Below the pieces are notes generated by a model. The model was given only the letters and a program-made list of their open reading frames with translations, had not been told where the DNA came from and did not search any database. The position numbers were made by a program, and so were the translations under genes. This document shows, one piece after another, positions 9,255-17,338 of a stretch of DNA of 64,000 nt; within the stretch, counting starts at the first letter, position 1; every line of letters begins with the position of its first letter. Origin of the DNA: Chloroflexota bacterium (GTDB lineage: Bacteria > Chloroflexota > Anaerolineae > Aggregatilineales > J027); the NCBI GenBank assembly GCA_016234595.1, contig JACRBG010000036.1:124001-188000 (forward strand), in the 5' to 3' direction.

Positions 9255-10076
9255 TCAGGGTGACGCGAGATACCTCTTCAAGGCTTGACTTAAACGTGCC
9301 ATGTCTTGGTGGAAATCGGGATCAGCTCGGATCTGTAACCCATTACGATAGGCCAATTCTTGAAGAGTTGTTGGCAATGCTTCAGCGAGGGGCATTGCAG
9401 CGTTGCGTACCAACAAAGGAATAATCGGAATGTCATTCCGCAAGGCAGCCTCAACCTCAAGTCTAACAAAGTCGCGGGGATCATCCAGACGATTAGTTCC
9501 TTGGTCATCCGTAACCCCCAACCAATCCCGACCAATCACTACCAGTAGAACAGCACAATGATTGATAGCCTCATTAATCGCTTTGCGAAAATCGACTCCT
9601 AGGGGAATAGCATCTACATCTTTGAATATCGACTTTGCTCCGTACTCAGCCACCAAGCGATCATAAATACGTCCAACTACATCAGCACTATCATAACGCC
9701 GATAGGAGATAAAACACCCCTGCTTCACTGAATTTGTCTGAGAAGGGAGGGGAACATCAGCCAAAGTCTCCGAGAAGTTGCCTGCCAAGATAGCAGCCTT
9801 CAATTTCGGCAAGTCTTGTTCGGCATGGGAGTAGGATAATTCATCTTGGGAACCCTCCAACACCACGTAGGTGGTATCTCCTTCAGGATAAAGGGTGATG
9901 AAATACACCGGTGCATTCGGCAATAAGTCAGGAATGGGCACATAGAGGGTGATGTCATTCTCTCGGGTCAGATCATCGCGCACCTTCCACCCTAAGTACT
10001 CAATCGCCTGATAACAGTTTTGCCGTACCACCTGGATATTCTCATTGAGCTTGAACTGGAAGTTATCGCGCTTCAC
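9255..10076 (-). CDS. TIR-domain protein with an uncharacterised N-terminal domain
   Basis: 273 residues from a GTG at 10076 (GAGGATGG upstream). Residues 1-95 form a mixed domain I do not recognise (WKVRDDL, ITLYVPIP, TYVVLEGS). Residues about 120-250 are a TIR domain: CFISYRRYDSADVVGRI, IFKDVDAIPLGVDF, VLLVVIGRDWLG, and an FVRLEVEAAL segment whose Glu could be the NADase catalytic residue. It is convergent with the helicase gene and divergent from the primase. TIR proteins of this kind act as NAD-consuming effectors or as scaffolds in bacterial immunity. The N-terminus would be the sensor or partner-binding part. Confidence 0.75.
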   Translation of the reverse strand: MKRDNFQFKLNENIQVVRQNCYQAIEYLGWKVRDDLTRENDITLYVPIPDLLPNAPVYFITLYPEGDTTYVVLEGSQDELSYSHAEQDLPKLKAAILAGNFSETLADVPLPSQTNSVKQGCFISYRRYDSADVVGRIYDRLVAEYGAKSIFKDVDAIPLGVDFRKAINEAINHCAVLLVVIGRDWLGVTDDQGTNRLDDPRDFVRLEVEAALRNDIPIIPLLVRNAAMPLAEALPTTLQELAYRNGLQIRADPDFHQDMARLSQALKRYLASP

Positions 10077-10135
10077 TGCCGTTCCATCCTCGTTAGATTA
10101 AGCCTTGCGCTTCTATCATCACATGAGTATAGCGT

Positions 10136-11074
10136 ATGACCACAGGAATGTACGTTTTTTTGAACAGTCTTTATCAGGATTGTTCGGCGGGTTATCTCAC
10201 GCTGACCGCCATCCATCCGAGTAAACGTCTCCCAACCCCCTCCCGTCACATTGCAGTTACGGATAAAGCCGCCGTGCATCAAGCGCTCACCGATCTCATG
10301 ACTGCCAATGCACAGGGTTGGGGTGCCTACTTCTCCATAGCGCTGCGGAAGCGTCCCTTAGAACGCTGGAAACGGGGTGGGCAGTCTGACCTGCTGGTGC
10401 TGCCTGCTTTGTTTGCTGATCTGGATGGGGACTTAACTACCAGTTTCCAACGTATTCAGACAGCTGGACGGGCGGGAATGCCTGCGGCGTCCGCTATGGT
10501 TGGCAGTGGGCGAGGGCTGCACCTCTACTGGTTCATTACACCAACCACCGATTTTCACACGGCCCATCGGGTGTTGGCAGGTCTGGCGCAGCAGTTGGGT
10601 GGTGATGTCACCACGCCGACCAATGCCCTTCGGCTGCCCGGCAGCCACAACACCAAACCGGATGTGAACCGCCCCTGCCAATTGCTGTGGTTGGCCGAAC
10701 ACCGTCGTTACACCTTAGCCGACTTCCGTGCGTTTCAAATCGAGTCACCACCGCGACAGCACGCTACGCTACCTAGCTGCTGGCGTGCACCTCCCACACT
10801 TTCGGATGAACTCAATCCCGATCTGGTGGAAGCAGTCGTCCATATCCTCTTACAGGATTACGCTGGCTTCGTTCAAAAAAACGGCTGGATTGGCAGCCTG
10901 TGTCCTTGTGGGCATACCCGCGATCAACCAGGTCGTCACTTCGGTTTTTCACCCCTACATGGGGTGGGTCGCTGTTTTGGGCGGCACGGCCAAATCTTGT
11001 TGAAGGAGTTATGCACCCTCATCGGTGTAGACCCTGCCTGTTACGGCGGATTGTATCTAAAACGTTCTCAATGA
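10136..11074 (+). CDS. RepB-type primase of the archaeo-eukaryotic primase superfamily with zinc knuckle
   Basis: 312 residues. Three primase motifs are visible in order: LFADLDGD (metal-binding D-x-D), GSGRGLHLYWF and LRLPGSHNTK. The C-terminal part has LCPCGHTRDQPGRHFGF and GRCFGRHG, a small Cys/His-rich zinc-binding segment like that of CHC2-type primases. It should prime plasmid replication or the complementary strand after transfer. It opens the 10.1-14.5 kb unit that carries the PRTRC genes. The same zinc-like layout occurs in the larger primase at 45428, so the element carries two distinct primases. Confidence 0.75.
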   Translation: MTTGMYVFLNSLYQDCSAGYLTLTAIHPSKRLPTPSRHIAVTDKAAVHQALTDLMTANAQGWGAYFSIALRKRPLERWKRGGQSDLLVLPALFADLDGDLTTSFQRIQTAGRAGMPAASAMVGSGRGLHLYWFITPTTDFHTAHRVLAGLAQQLGGDVTTPTNALRLPGSHNTKPDVNRPCQLLWLAEHRRYTLADFRAFQIESPPRQHATLPSCWRAPPTLSDELNPDLVEAVVHILLQDYAGFVQKNGWIGSLCPCGHTRDQPGRHFGFSPLHGVGRCFGRHGQILLKELCTLIGVDPACYGGLYLKRSQ

Positions 11075-11086
11075 AAGGCCTATTTC

Positions 11087-11545
11087 ATGACCAAGCCAAA
11101 ATCCAAAACCAAAGAAACCGTCCTTTTGATCCGTATCCCCGATGTCGAAGCGAGGAGTGGTGAAGGTTCTCTCACTATTCAAAGAGGTGATTTAGGACAC
11201 CTTCAGCAATTCAATTATACGGGCCTGACCCTGCGCGGCAATATCGCTGAAGCGGTGCAAAATGCCCTGATTGCACTGGCAAAGCTGGAAGCTGCTCCAC
11301 CACCCAAGTTCACCCCCGATACACCAGTCCAAACGGACGGTGTTGACATCCCGGATACACCAGTTGAGGAAAATGCTGCTGACTCCGATGACGATACCGA
11401 CACAAACGAGGAAGAAGAAACCGAAAATACCGAAGTCATCAGCGTCATCTCAGCCAATGCGGAACCCTCACCCCACATCACCAGCGCACCTCATGCTGCT
11501 GAGAATCCAATCCCAGTCAATACTGATCAAATGTCCTTGTTCTAG
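11087..11545 (+). CDS. small protein with acidic linker and C-terminal clamp-binding motif
   Basis: 152 residues. The first ~70 residues form a compact mixed domain (VLLIRIPDV, GLTLRGNIAEAVQNALIAL). Then follows a long Pro/Thr/Asp/Glu-rich acidic stretch, and the protein ends in D-Q-M-S-L-F. QxSLF at a C-terminus is the consensus for binding the bacterial beta sliding clamp, and the acidic tail recalls SSB. It sits between the primase and the ubiquitin-like protein, so a DNA-replication adaptor is plausible. The position in the cassette might correspond to PRTRC protein E, but I see no sequence support for that. Confidence 0.6.
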   Translation: MTKPKSKTKETVLLIRIPDVEARSGEGSLTIQRGDLGHLQQFNYTGLTLRGNIAEAVQNALIALAKLEAAPPPKFTPDTPVQTDGVDIPDTPVEENAADSDDDTDTNEEEETENTEVISVISANAEPSPHITSAPHAAENPIPVNTDQMSLF

Positions 11546-11567
11546 CCCAAAGATTAGGAGAAAAATC

Positions 11568-11789
11568 ATGACCGATCATGCTGCAACACCTCAAACCCGT
11601 GTTTTTGTCATTGGCGGGGTACGTATTGTAGAAGATGCTTCGATGGCAGGCAAAAGCACCACCGAAATTCAAAAAATGCTGACGCCTCTCTACCCACAGA
11701 TTGAAAATGCCACCGTGCGCGAACGCACTGATGAAGCCAGCGGTATGATTGTGACCGAGTGGATCCAAAAACCCGGTCGTAAAGGTTAA
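11568..11789 (+). CDS. PRTRC system protein C, prokaryotic ubiquitin-like
   Basis: 73 residues from the ATG at 11568 with GGAG 8 bases upstream. Length and pattern fit PRTRC protein C (Prok_Ub family): TRVFVIGG at the first strand, a helix with STTEIQKMLTPLYPQIENATV, a strand MIVTEWI, and an exposed C-terminal G-R-K-G with Gly last. Family members typically end in G-T-K-G. A terminal Gly is what an E1-like enzyme would adenylate, and an E1 and an E2-like protein are encoded just downstream. It is probably conjugated to, or activated for transfer onto, an unknown target. Confidence 0.75.
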   Translation: MTDHAATPQTRVFVIGGVRIVEDASMAGKSTTEIQKMLTPLYPQIENATVRERTDEASGMIVTEWIQKPGRKG

Positions 11790-11798
11790 TTGCCCGTA

Positions 11799-11848
11799 CC
11801 TGCTGTCCAATTTAAAGCATAAAAGTTCCGCTGTGGGCAGCAGGTTTT
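11799..11848 (+). terminator. intra-operon hairpin with T-run, possible attenuator
   Basis: CCTGCTGTCC (11799-11808) pairs with GGGCAGCAGG (11835-11844) with one G-T wobble, and TTTTCTGTTT follows. It lies between the ubiquitin-like gene and the rest of the PRTRC genes. Partial termination here would give more of the ubiquitin-like protein than of the enzymes. The loop is long (26 bases), so strength is uncertain. Confidence 0.5.
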
Positions 11849-11866
11849 CTGTTTGGAGAACCATCT

Positions 11867-12136
11867 ATGAACAATGCCCATTTACACCAACTAGTCACCA
11901 CCCTCGAAACCCTCGATCCACTGAAATTAGAAGCTGTGAACCTGTTGCAGACTCTACGATCTCAAACAGGTGAATGGTTGCCCACCACCTTGACACCAGA
12001 AACGAAGGAACAGGTCATCACGGCAACCGTCGAACTGGTGGCCTACACCCGGCGCAGTGCAAACATGGCCCGCCTGCTGTCCCAATTGCAGCCTATTCCA
12101 CTGCGTGATGTACCTGTGGTGGAGCCTCAGCCATGA
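11867..12136 (+). CDS. hypothetical small helical protein of the PRTRC operon
   Basis: 89 residues, GGAG nine bases ahead of the ATG. It is predicted helical throughout with a Pro-rich tail; no motif I recognise. Its stop overlaps the start of the next gene in an ATGA, so it is translationally coupled to the F-like protein and likely works with the cassette. Confidence 0.6.
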   Translation: MNNAHLHQLVTTLETLDPLKLEAVNLLQTLRSQTGEWLPTTLTPETKEQVITATVELVAYTRRSANMARLLSQLQPIPLRDVPVVEPQP

Positions 12137-13089
12137 ATCTCAACGATCTACAAACTGCTGCAACCTTTTTGAGCGCCGCTGCTCTGGCTGACCCGGTGTT
12201 GGCCTTATGCAGTAGTCTGGCTTGGCTCGATCCCCTTGTCACACAGGCGAACACTTTCTTGGATGATTTTGAAACGCCGTATATAGATACCGATGATGCT
12301 TGGCTGAACATCGCTTTTGGGTGGGACATTGCCCGCCGCTGTTTTCCAGCGGTGTATGCCGAAACGACGCTGGCCCTGCGAATGGGTGCAAGCGAGGCTC
12401 AAATCTCAAGCCTGTTATGTCAGGGTATCAACCAGCACCTCGGCGGTGTCGAACTGCATGATCTTGAACAACTCCACTTTGGCCTGCCTTTCGTCGGGAT
12501 GGGTGTCGACATCACTTCTCCGGAGTTTTTCGGCGATTCTGACTACGCACCGTTGGTACAACTCTATGCGTTATTTGACGTGACGGTTGGTGAGTATGCT
12601 ATTCCGGAAGGTTATCATCAGGCCGCTCAGGTCGCCCATGTTCTGGCTTACAGTCTCCGCGAAACCGAGGATACTCACTACGGCGATCTGGCATGGCTGC
12701 TGGATTGGATGTTTGCTCAAACAGGCAATACTGCCGCAGATTACACCGATGACGACCTCTTTGAAATGGGTCTCGAACCCCTGCCGTGGCAACCAGATGA
12801 AATTGAATTTAACGCGCATATGCACACCGAGGCCGCTGAAATCCTGACCTGCGCCCAGCAAGGTATGACCCATTTGTTGAACAACCCAGCGTTGCAGGCC
12901 ACCTTACGTGCCAATATTGAAACTATCGCCCCATCCATCCGAAAGGTAAACCGTTATGACTTTAGCGACACCCATGCCCGCCGCCTTGCAAAACGCATCC
13001 GATGGGATGACCGCCCTGAGCCAGTTGATGCGAACCGAACCCCTCCTGACGTTGAAAGTCTATCCCTTTGGGGTGCTGATGCAGCGTAA
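12133..13089 (+). CDS. PRTRC system protein F-like
   Basis: 318 residues, helical. The position between the ubiquitin-like gene and protein B, together with the segment LAWLLDWMFAQTGNTAADYTDDDL and EPLPWQPDEI (residues about 190-230), resembles PRTRC protein F (alpha-hel2 family). Its role is unknown. The last 44 codons overlap the start of protein B by 134 bases in another frame. The tail after about residue 274 has a basic, low-quality composition that looks less like the rest of the protein, so the true end or the true start of B may differ from the open frames. Confidence 0.55.
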   Translation: MNLNDLQTAATFLSAAALADPVLALCSSLAWLDPLVTQANTFLDDFETPYIDTDDAWLNIAFGWDIARRCFPAVYAETTLALRMGASEAQISSLLCQGINQHLGGVELHDLEQLHFGLPFVGMGVDITSPEFFGDSDYAPLVQLYALFDVTVGEYAIPEGYHQAAQVAHVLAYSLRETEDTHYGDLAWLLDWMFAQTGNTAADYTDDDLFEMGLEPLPWQPDEIEFNAHMHTEAAEILTCAQQGMTHLLNNPALQATLRANIETIAPSIRKVNRYDFSDTHARRLAKRIRWDDRPEPVDANRTPPDVESLSLWGADAA

Positions 13090-13690
13090 GACACCGCAGG
13101 GGTGTATGGAATATCTGGTTGACCCGGCTCAACTCGCCTTACAGTTAGCCGCCACTGTACGCTTGGATACAGGCATACTATCTTCCAACACAATCTACAT
13201 ATCTCAAGAAGGCGTGCAAAAAGTGGTAGTGGAATACCGCAAACGTCAGAAAACGGCCCTCTTTCTCGAAGGCACTGATGCCCCTGTGATTATCCCGATG
13301 CCGGATATGCTGCTGTTTCGGCGCACCCATGATAAAGGCATCCCTGACTACCGCGTGTTTGCAGTCAAAGAGCGACCAACCGACCTCAAAGCCAAATTAT
13401 TCCATGTACCACTGCCTAACATCTATGATGATGGCCGGGTCTGTTGGGGCAGTGTCCAACAGTTGCAGGTTCACCAGTTTACCGGCACCGATCTCACCGA
13501 AGATTGGAAAATCCTGCTCGGCACAGGTTTTGGTTCACATAATGCAGGTCGGCGTAGTAAAAGCCATCCCGATGACATCCGCAAAAAGTATCTGGCGATG
13601 GAACAAGCCAAGACCCGCGTCTATCCCAAGTCTGATTTGATACCTGCTAACCGCACGTTGGAAGATATATTGGAGGGATTTCGCAAATGA
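12956..13690 (+). CDS. PRTRC system protein B, predicted E2-like (Prok-E2_D)
   Basis: 244 residues. The pattern fits PRTRC protein B: an N-terminal strand LTLKVYPFGVLM, LFRRTHDKGIPDYRVFAVKERP, then PLPNIYDDGRVCWGS. The conserved Cys of that last motif (residue 163) is the predicted thioester-forming residue of the Prok-E2_D fold. The start is uncertain: the ATG at 12956 has AAGG upstream but overlaps the previous gene, and ATGs at 13007 and 13031 would remove the overlap only partly. Its stop overlaps the ThiF gene (ATGA). It would accept the ubiquitin-like protein from the E1. Confidence 0.7.
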   Translation: MTLATPMPAALQNASDGMTALSQLMRTEPLLTLKVYPFGVLMQRKTPQGCMEYLVDPAQLALQLAATVRLDTGILSSNTIYISQEGVQKVVVEYRKRQKTALFLEGTDAPVIIPMPDMLLFRRTHDKGIPDYRVFAVKERPTDLKAKLFHVPLPNIYDDGRVCWGSVQQLQVHQFTGTDLTEDWKILLGTGFGSHNAGRRSKSHPDDIRKKYLAMEQAKTRVYPKSDLIPANRTLEDILEGFRK

Positions 13691-14514
13691 AAGTCTATGC
13701 TTATGAAGGCGCATGGCAGATTGACCATCTGCTGATGGTGGGTGTAGGTGGAACGGGTTCGGCTTTAGCCCAAATTGTTGCCCGTATCCTATGGCAGCGT
13801 CGGCAAATGGGCCAAAGTGTACCCCTGTTGCATCTCGTGGATCCTGACGTTGTGGAAGAAAAAAATGTGGGCCGACAGCACTTTTTGCCGCTCGATATCG
13901 GCATGGGCAAGGCTGAAGTCACGGCCCGCCGCCTGAGTTTGCTCTATGGGCTGCCGATTTTGTGGTCAAACGAGGCCTTTGATGCTGAGAAACACCTTCA
14001 GCATGGCACGGTTTTGATCGGCTGCGTGGACAACCATACTGCCCGACAAGCCCTCGTGAATGCGGCTGAAGGAATTACCTATTTCGATGTAGGTAATGAT
14101 CGAACCTATGGACAAGTGGTATGCGGCTCCACTGGGTCACTAGAAAAAGTCATGCGGGCCATCGAGCACATGGAAAGTGATCAGCCGTATGCTCGCCGTG
14201 AGCACTACTATCCCTGTCAACATCTGCCCAACATCGCCTTGCTCTATCCTGAGTTGCTTCAACCCGAACCACCATCTCCTGAAACACAGCCTGACCTATC
14301 CTGCGCGGAATTGGTCATGGCCGAAGAACAGCACTTACTCATCAATGATGCGATGGCAATGGTGTGCAGTAGCTACCTCTATAAATTGATTAACCGGCAG
14401 CCTTTGACCACTTTTATGAGCTTGGTGGATTTGCAAAACCAAAGCACCACCTCAAAACAAATTACTCCAGCGGAGCTGCGTAATTGCTTAAGTTCTGTAC
14501 AGATGATTATCTGA
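13687..14514 (+). CDS. PRTRC system ThiF/E1-like adenylating enzyme
   Basis: 275 residues. It has the Rossmann-type nucleotide site GVGGTG at residues 19-24, the ribose-binding D52 in HLVDPDVVEEKNVGRQ with N60 and R63, K75 in GMGKAE, and D115 in GCVDNHTARQ: the full adenylation set of ThiF/MoeB/E1 enzymes. The C-terminal segment DLSCAELVMAEEQHLLIN matches the S-C...N region I associate with PRTRC ThiF proteins. It should adenylate the C-terminal Gly of the 73-residue ubiquitin-like protein using ATP. Coupled to protein B by an ATGA overlap. Confidence 0.82.
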   Translation: MKVYAYEGAWQIDHLLMVGVGGTGSALAQIVARILWQRRQMGQSVPLLHLVDPDVVEEKNVGRQHFLPLDIGMGKAEVTARRLSLLYGLPILWSNEAFDAEKHLQHGTVLIGCVDNHTARQALVNAAEGITYFDVGNDRTYGQVVCGSTGSLEKVMRAIEHMESDQPYARREHYYPCQHLPNIALLYPELLQPEPPSPETQPDLSCAELVMAEEQHLLINDAMAMVCSSYLYKLINRQPLTTFMSLVDLQNQSTTSKQITPAELRNCLSSVQMII

Positions 14515-14735
14515 TTACCCTACTTATGGCGTCATCCACAAACAATTGAGTGGCTCGTTATAGCGAGTCATTCCTACTTTTTGGAAGGCACAATATTAAA
14601 CTTGTGCCATTCTCGGAATCATTGAATCCCAAATTCGCTATTAGTAGCTCCTTCCGTCTGAGATCGAATAACCTGGCGCTAGAATGCTACAATATAACTG
14701 GCTTGTGCTGAAATCAGATTTTGAGGACATCGTAA

Positions 14736-15467
14736 ATGACGAGCGTGTTTGTCTCTTATAAATCCAGTAACGACATGCAGAGAATTAAAAACGTAGTTAA
14801 TCATTTAAGGGAGGTTGCTACCTCTGTTTATTTTGCGCCGGACGATTTGTTCGGCGGAGAATATATGCCTATAACTTTTCGTACCGCAATAGCAAGCCAT
14901 GATGTATTTGTGGCTTTATTAGCGCCCGGATACACTGAATCAAGCTGGTGTATTGGCGAATATAACTATGCGGTTCATCTGGAAAAACAAATTGTGTTGG
15001 TAAGCATAGACAAGACATTTAGACCAAAAGAATTGTCAAAATACTATATCATTGACTATGAGGATGAAGGCTTCGCTATGAAGTTGCGAAGCGCTGTCAA
15101 CCACACTCCTATTGGATCCAACAAATCCAATCGACAAGATTACCCACTGCTCCAGTTAACAAATGGGCGCGATGCAAGAGTGATTGCCTGTGAGTATGTA
15201 ATCGAATGGGCTGAACGACTACGTAGACATCTACAGAAAACCCAACAGGATGATACTCATGCACGATTCTTATGGGATACTCTTTTGTTACTCTCAGGGG
15301 TTATACAGGATATCAACTGGAATGCAGAACTTGAAAAAAACTACCCTGTTCTCGAAGTTCACATTCAACACATTTTCTATGAGAACCCAACTCTTAAAGG
15401 GCAATTGGAGCAAATAGATAAAGTGATACAAAGGGCTAAAGAAATCATAAGACAGCAAGGCATATAA
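14736..15467 (+). CDS. TIR-domain protein, likely NADase-type defence effector
   Basis: 243 residues. Residues 1-110 are a TIR domain: SVFVSYKSSNDMQRI, SVYFAPDDLFGGE, VFVALLAPGYTESSWC, and GEYNYAVH. The Glu of W-C-I-G-E is placed like the catalytic Glu of TIR NADases. The C-terminal ~120 residues are helical and unrecognised (CEYVIEWAERLRRHL). The gene stands alone between the PRTRC unit and the candidate oriT, with a more AT-rich composition than both. This suggests inserted cargo. It may act with an unlinked sensor or by itself. Confidence 0.75.
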   Translation: MTSVFVSYKSSNDMQRIKNVVNHLREVATSVYFAPDDLFGGEYMPITFRTAIASHDVFVALLAPGYTESSWCIGEYNYAVHLEKQIVLVSIDKTFRPKELSKYYIIDYEDEGFAMKLRSAVNHTPIGSNKSNRQDYPLLQLTNGRDARVIACEYVIEWAERLRRHLQKTQQDDTHARFLWDTLLLLSGVIQDINWNAELEKNYPVLEVHIQHIFYENPTLKGQLEQIDKVIQRAKEIIRQQGI

Positions 15468-15644
15468 TACGTTCTATTTCCGAATTTAATCATAGTTGGG
15501 TATACAGCTCCCAATTCTATGCACGCTACAATTCAAGTTGTGAGTCAACATGACAAAATACAACTATGCACTTCCAGCCTTTCAGAATTACCTATTGGTT
15601 CAGTAACGACTACGATATATGGTAATCTCGGCACTACCTTTATC

Positions 15645-15880
15645 GGACAGCGTGCGCTGTCCCAAACGCCACAGGCGTTCGACATTTTTGCCCCCACATC
15701 TTTGAAAAACCACCGCCGCAAAGGGCAAAAATGGAGCAAGCCTAACAGCTTGCCCCTGCACGTGCCGTACAGGGGGGTATGCGTTCCCTCGTCACGCATC
15801 ACTTCCTGTGGAAGTGGTGATGGCCGGGACTAACCTTCGGTTATCCCATGCCACCAAACCGATCACCTGAGCCAGTGATC
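15645..15880. other. candidate origin of transfer, array of hairpins
   Basis: Gene-free region (15468-16051) holding consecutive perfect or near-perfect inverted repeats: GGACAGCG/CGCTGTCC (15645-15662), AACGCC/GGCGTT (15665-15679), TTTTTGCCC/GGGCAAAAA (15685-15731), GCAAGC/GCTTGC (15736-15753), CCCCTG/CAGGGG (15753-15775), CACTTCC/GGAAGTG (15800-15816), TAACC/GGTTA inside GGGA/TCCC (15826-15847), and GATCAC/GTGATC (15861-15880). It lies directly upstream of a ribbon-helix-helix protein, a relaxase-like protein and a VirD4 ATPase, the expected place for oriT. The GCAAG..CTTGCCCC element recurs at 44745. Confidence 0.5.
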
Positions 15881-16051
15881 GTGAAATGCCAAAGATTTCC
15901 CCGCTGATGTCATAAAACATCCCGCGTGCATCATCTTCGTTCCTATACAATGTCACTATCCTCATGAAACCAAGCCCATAACTTCAGATTCCTATCCCTC
16001 TCAAAGCATGTACTACCACCAGATTAGCGTTGCTATCTGGAAAGGAAACCC

Positions 16052-16501
16052 ATGCAAGAAGATTATCAACTCAACAGCGATTTGGACTTTCGTTATACCC
16101 ATCGCAGCAGTATCAGCATGACCCAAGCCATGTGGGAAAAATTGTGCCAAGTCGTCACCAATCGCCGCGACCCCAAATTCAAAACCAGTGATGCGGTACG
16201 GGAGGCTATTCGGCTGTATTTGGATAGTGAGGAGGATCTGATTGGCAGTCGCAAGCATTTCAGTAAATCCCTACAACGCAGTTTGAGCTTGCATGAACAA
16301 ACTATGCTGTTCAGTATTCATGCACTCCTGCTGCTGGTGGCACGGTTGTTCGTTTACATCATCAAAAGCCGTGACGGACGCGATGTTGATCCGATGTGGT
16401 TGATTGAAAGCTCGATTGTCGATAGCAAAAAATTGTCCAAACGTCTGATTGAGGCGGCTAATGCCGTTCGCAAAGATGAGACTATTCAGCCGGAATCGTA
16501 G
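16052..16501 (+). CDS. ribbon-helix-helix relaxosome accessory protein (copy 1)
   Basis: 149 residues, AAAGGA ahead of the ATG. An N-terminal strand (RSSISMTQAMWEKL) and helix pair with SDAVREAIRLYLDSEEDLIGSRKHFSKSLQRS fit a CopG/MobC-like ribbon-helix-helix protein with a helical extension. The segment VREAIRxxLD..ED...SRxxFxKSxQR is shared with the protein at 44913, so the two are paralogues. It probably binds the adjacent hairpin region, recruits the relaxase three bases downstream and controls its own promoter. Confidence 0.65.
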   Translation: MQEDYQLNSDLDFRYTHRSSISMTQAMWEKLCQVVTNRRDPKFKTSDAVREAIRLYLDSEEDLIGSRKHFSKSLQRSLSLHEQTMLFSIHALLLLVARLFVYIIKSRDGRDVDPMWLIESSIVDSKKLSKRLIEAANAVRKDETIQPES

Positions 16502-16504
16502 CCT

Positions 16505-17338
16505 ATGGCAAAGCCAAAGGAAAAACGTGAACGACGCGGCACTATCTGGTCAAACTTGCGCTGGATACACCCAGAACGCACCAGTTACGGGACAGGCGTG
16601 CAGTCCCTCAAAGAGAAACTGCGGTATTTCACTTATCGGGATGACCGCGATGCCAAAGCACCGGCTGGTGGACGACGCTGGGTTGATCATGGCTTGGGTG
16701 GGACACACCGCGAAATCCTAGAAAGCTGTCAAGCACTCACCAGTGATGACCGCTTAGCATGGAGCGTGATGCTCAGTCCCAAGCCGCGCCTCATGGCACT
16801 CATTGAGCAGGAAACAGACCGCCGCGAATTTCTGGAAAACTTCACCGAAGAAGTAGTCGAGCAATGGTTTGAGGCACGGGGTTATGTTGATCCCGTCTAC
16901 AGCTACGTGACGCACGATCGTTCGACTTCGGAGGAGGGTTTGCAAATGTTACATACCCACATCATCCTGCCGGGAACGGTTGAAACTTCCGCCGGGCGCG
17001 AACGGTTTGATAACCGCCCGACTGATCTGCGTGAGTTCAATGAACTGGTCGAAGACCTTTTTGAACTACACATGGATCAACAACTAGGAAAAGAGTGGCG
17101 GACACAGTGGGCAGCCATTCAACGTGAGGAGCATCTCAAAAAGTATTTCCAAGCGATGCAGGGGGAGGTACTTCCAGCCAACCTACCCGAACTCGCCGAA
17201 CTGCTGTATGAGCAAGGCTTCTCCGTCGAGCAAATTCCGCCGCAAGTCACCACAGTTGACGCATTCGACAAGTGGCTGGTTGACATGGGTCGTAACAAGA
17301 ACAACCTCGATGCGTGGTTTGGATGGGAGACGCGATGA
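16505..17338 (+). CDS. relaxase-like mobilization protein (copy 1)
   Basis: 277 residues. The core has LHTHIILPGTVE near residue 150, an H-x-H metal-binding motif of HUH-type nicking enzymes, preceded by YSYVTHDRSTSEEGL. A Tyr-rich LRYFTYRDD near residue 40 is a candidate for the nucleophile. The motifs line up with the protein at 43847 (VHAHIFIAGTIE, YSFCLHDRDTSDYGL). Gene order RHH, relaxase, coupling protein fits a mobilization operon. I cannot place it in a named MOB family, and relaxase activity is inferred from motif and context. Confidence 0.6.
   Translation: MAKPKEKRERRGTIWSNLRWIHPERTSYGTGVQSLKEKLRYFTYRDDRDAKAPAGGRRWVDHGLGGTHREILESCQALTSDDRLAWSVMLSPKPRLMALIEQETDRREFLENFTEEVVEQWFEARGYVDPVYSYVTHDRSTSEEGLQMLHTHIILPGTVETSAGRERFDNRPTDLREFNELVEDLFELHMDQQLGKEWRTQWAAIQREEHLKKYFQAMQGEVLPANLPELAELLYEQGFSVEQIPPQVTTVDAFDKWLVDMGRNKNNLDAWFGWETR

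Noticed and set aside
15519-15833. 104-residue frame over the hairpin array
   Set aside because: It runs through the inverted repeats; composition is not protein-like and the hairpins explain the region better.
15645-15880. Integron attC array or CRISPR-like repeats
   Set aside because: The hairpins differ in sequence from each other with no common repeat or spacer length, and no integrase or cas gene is present.
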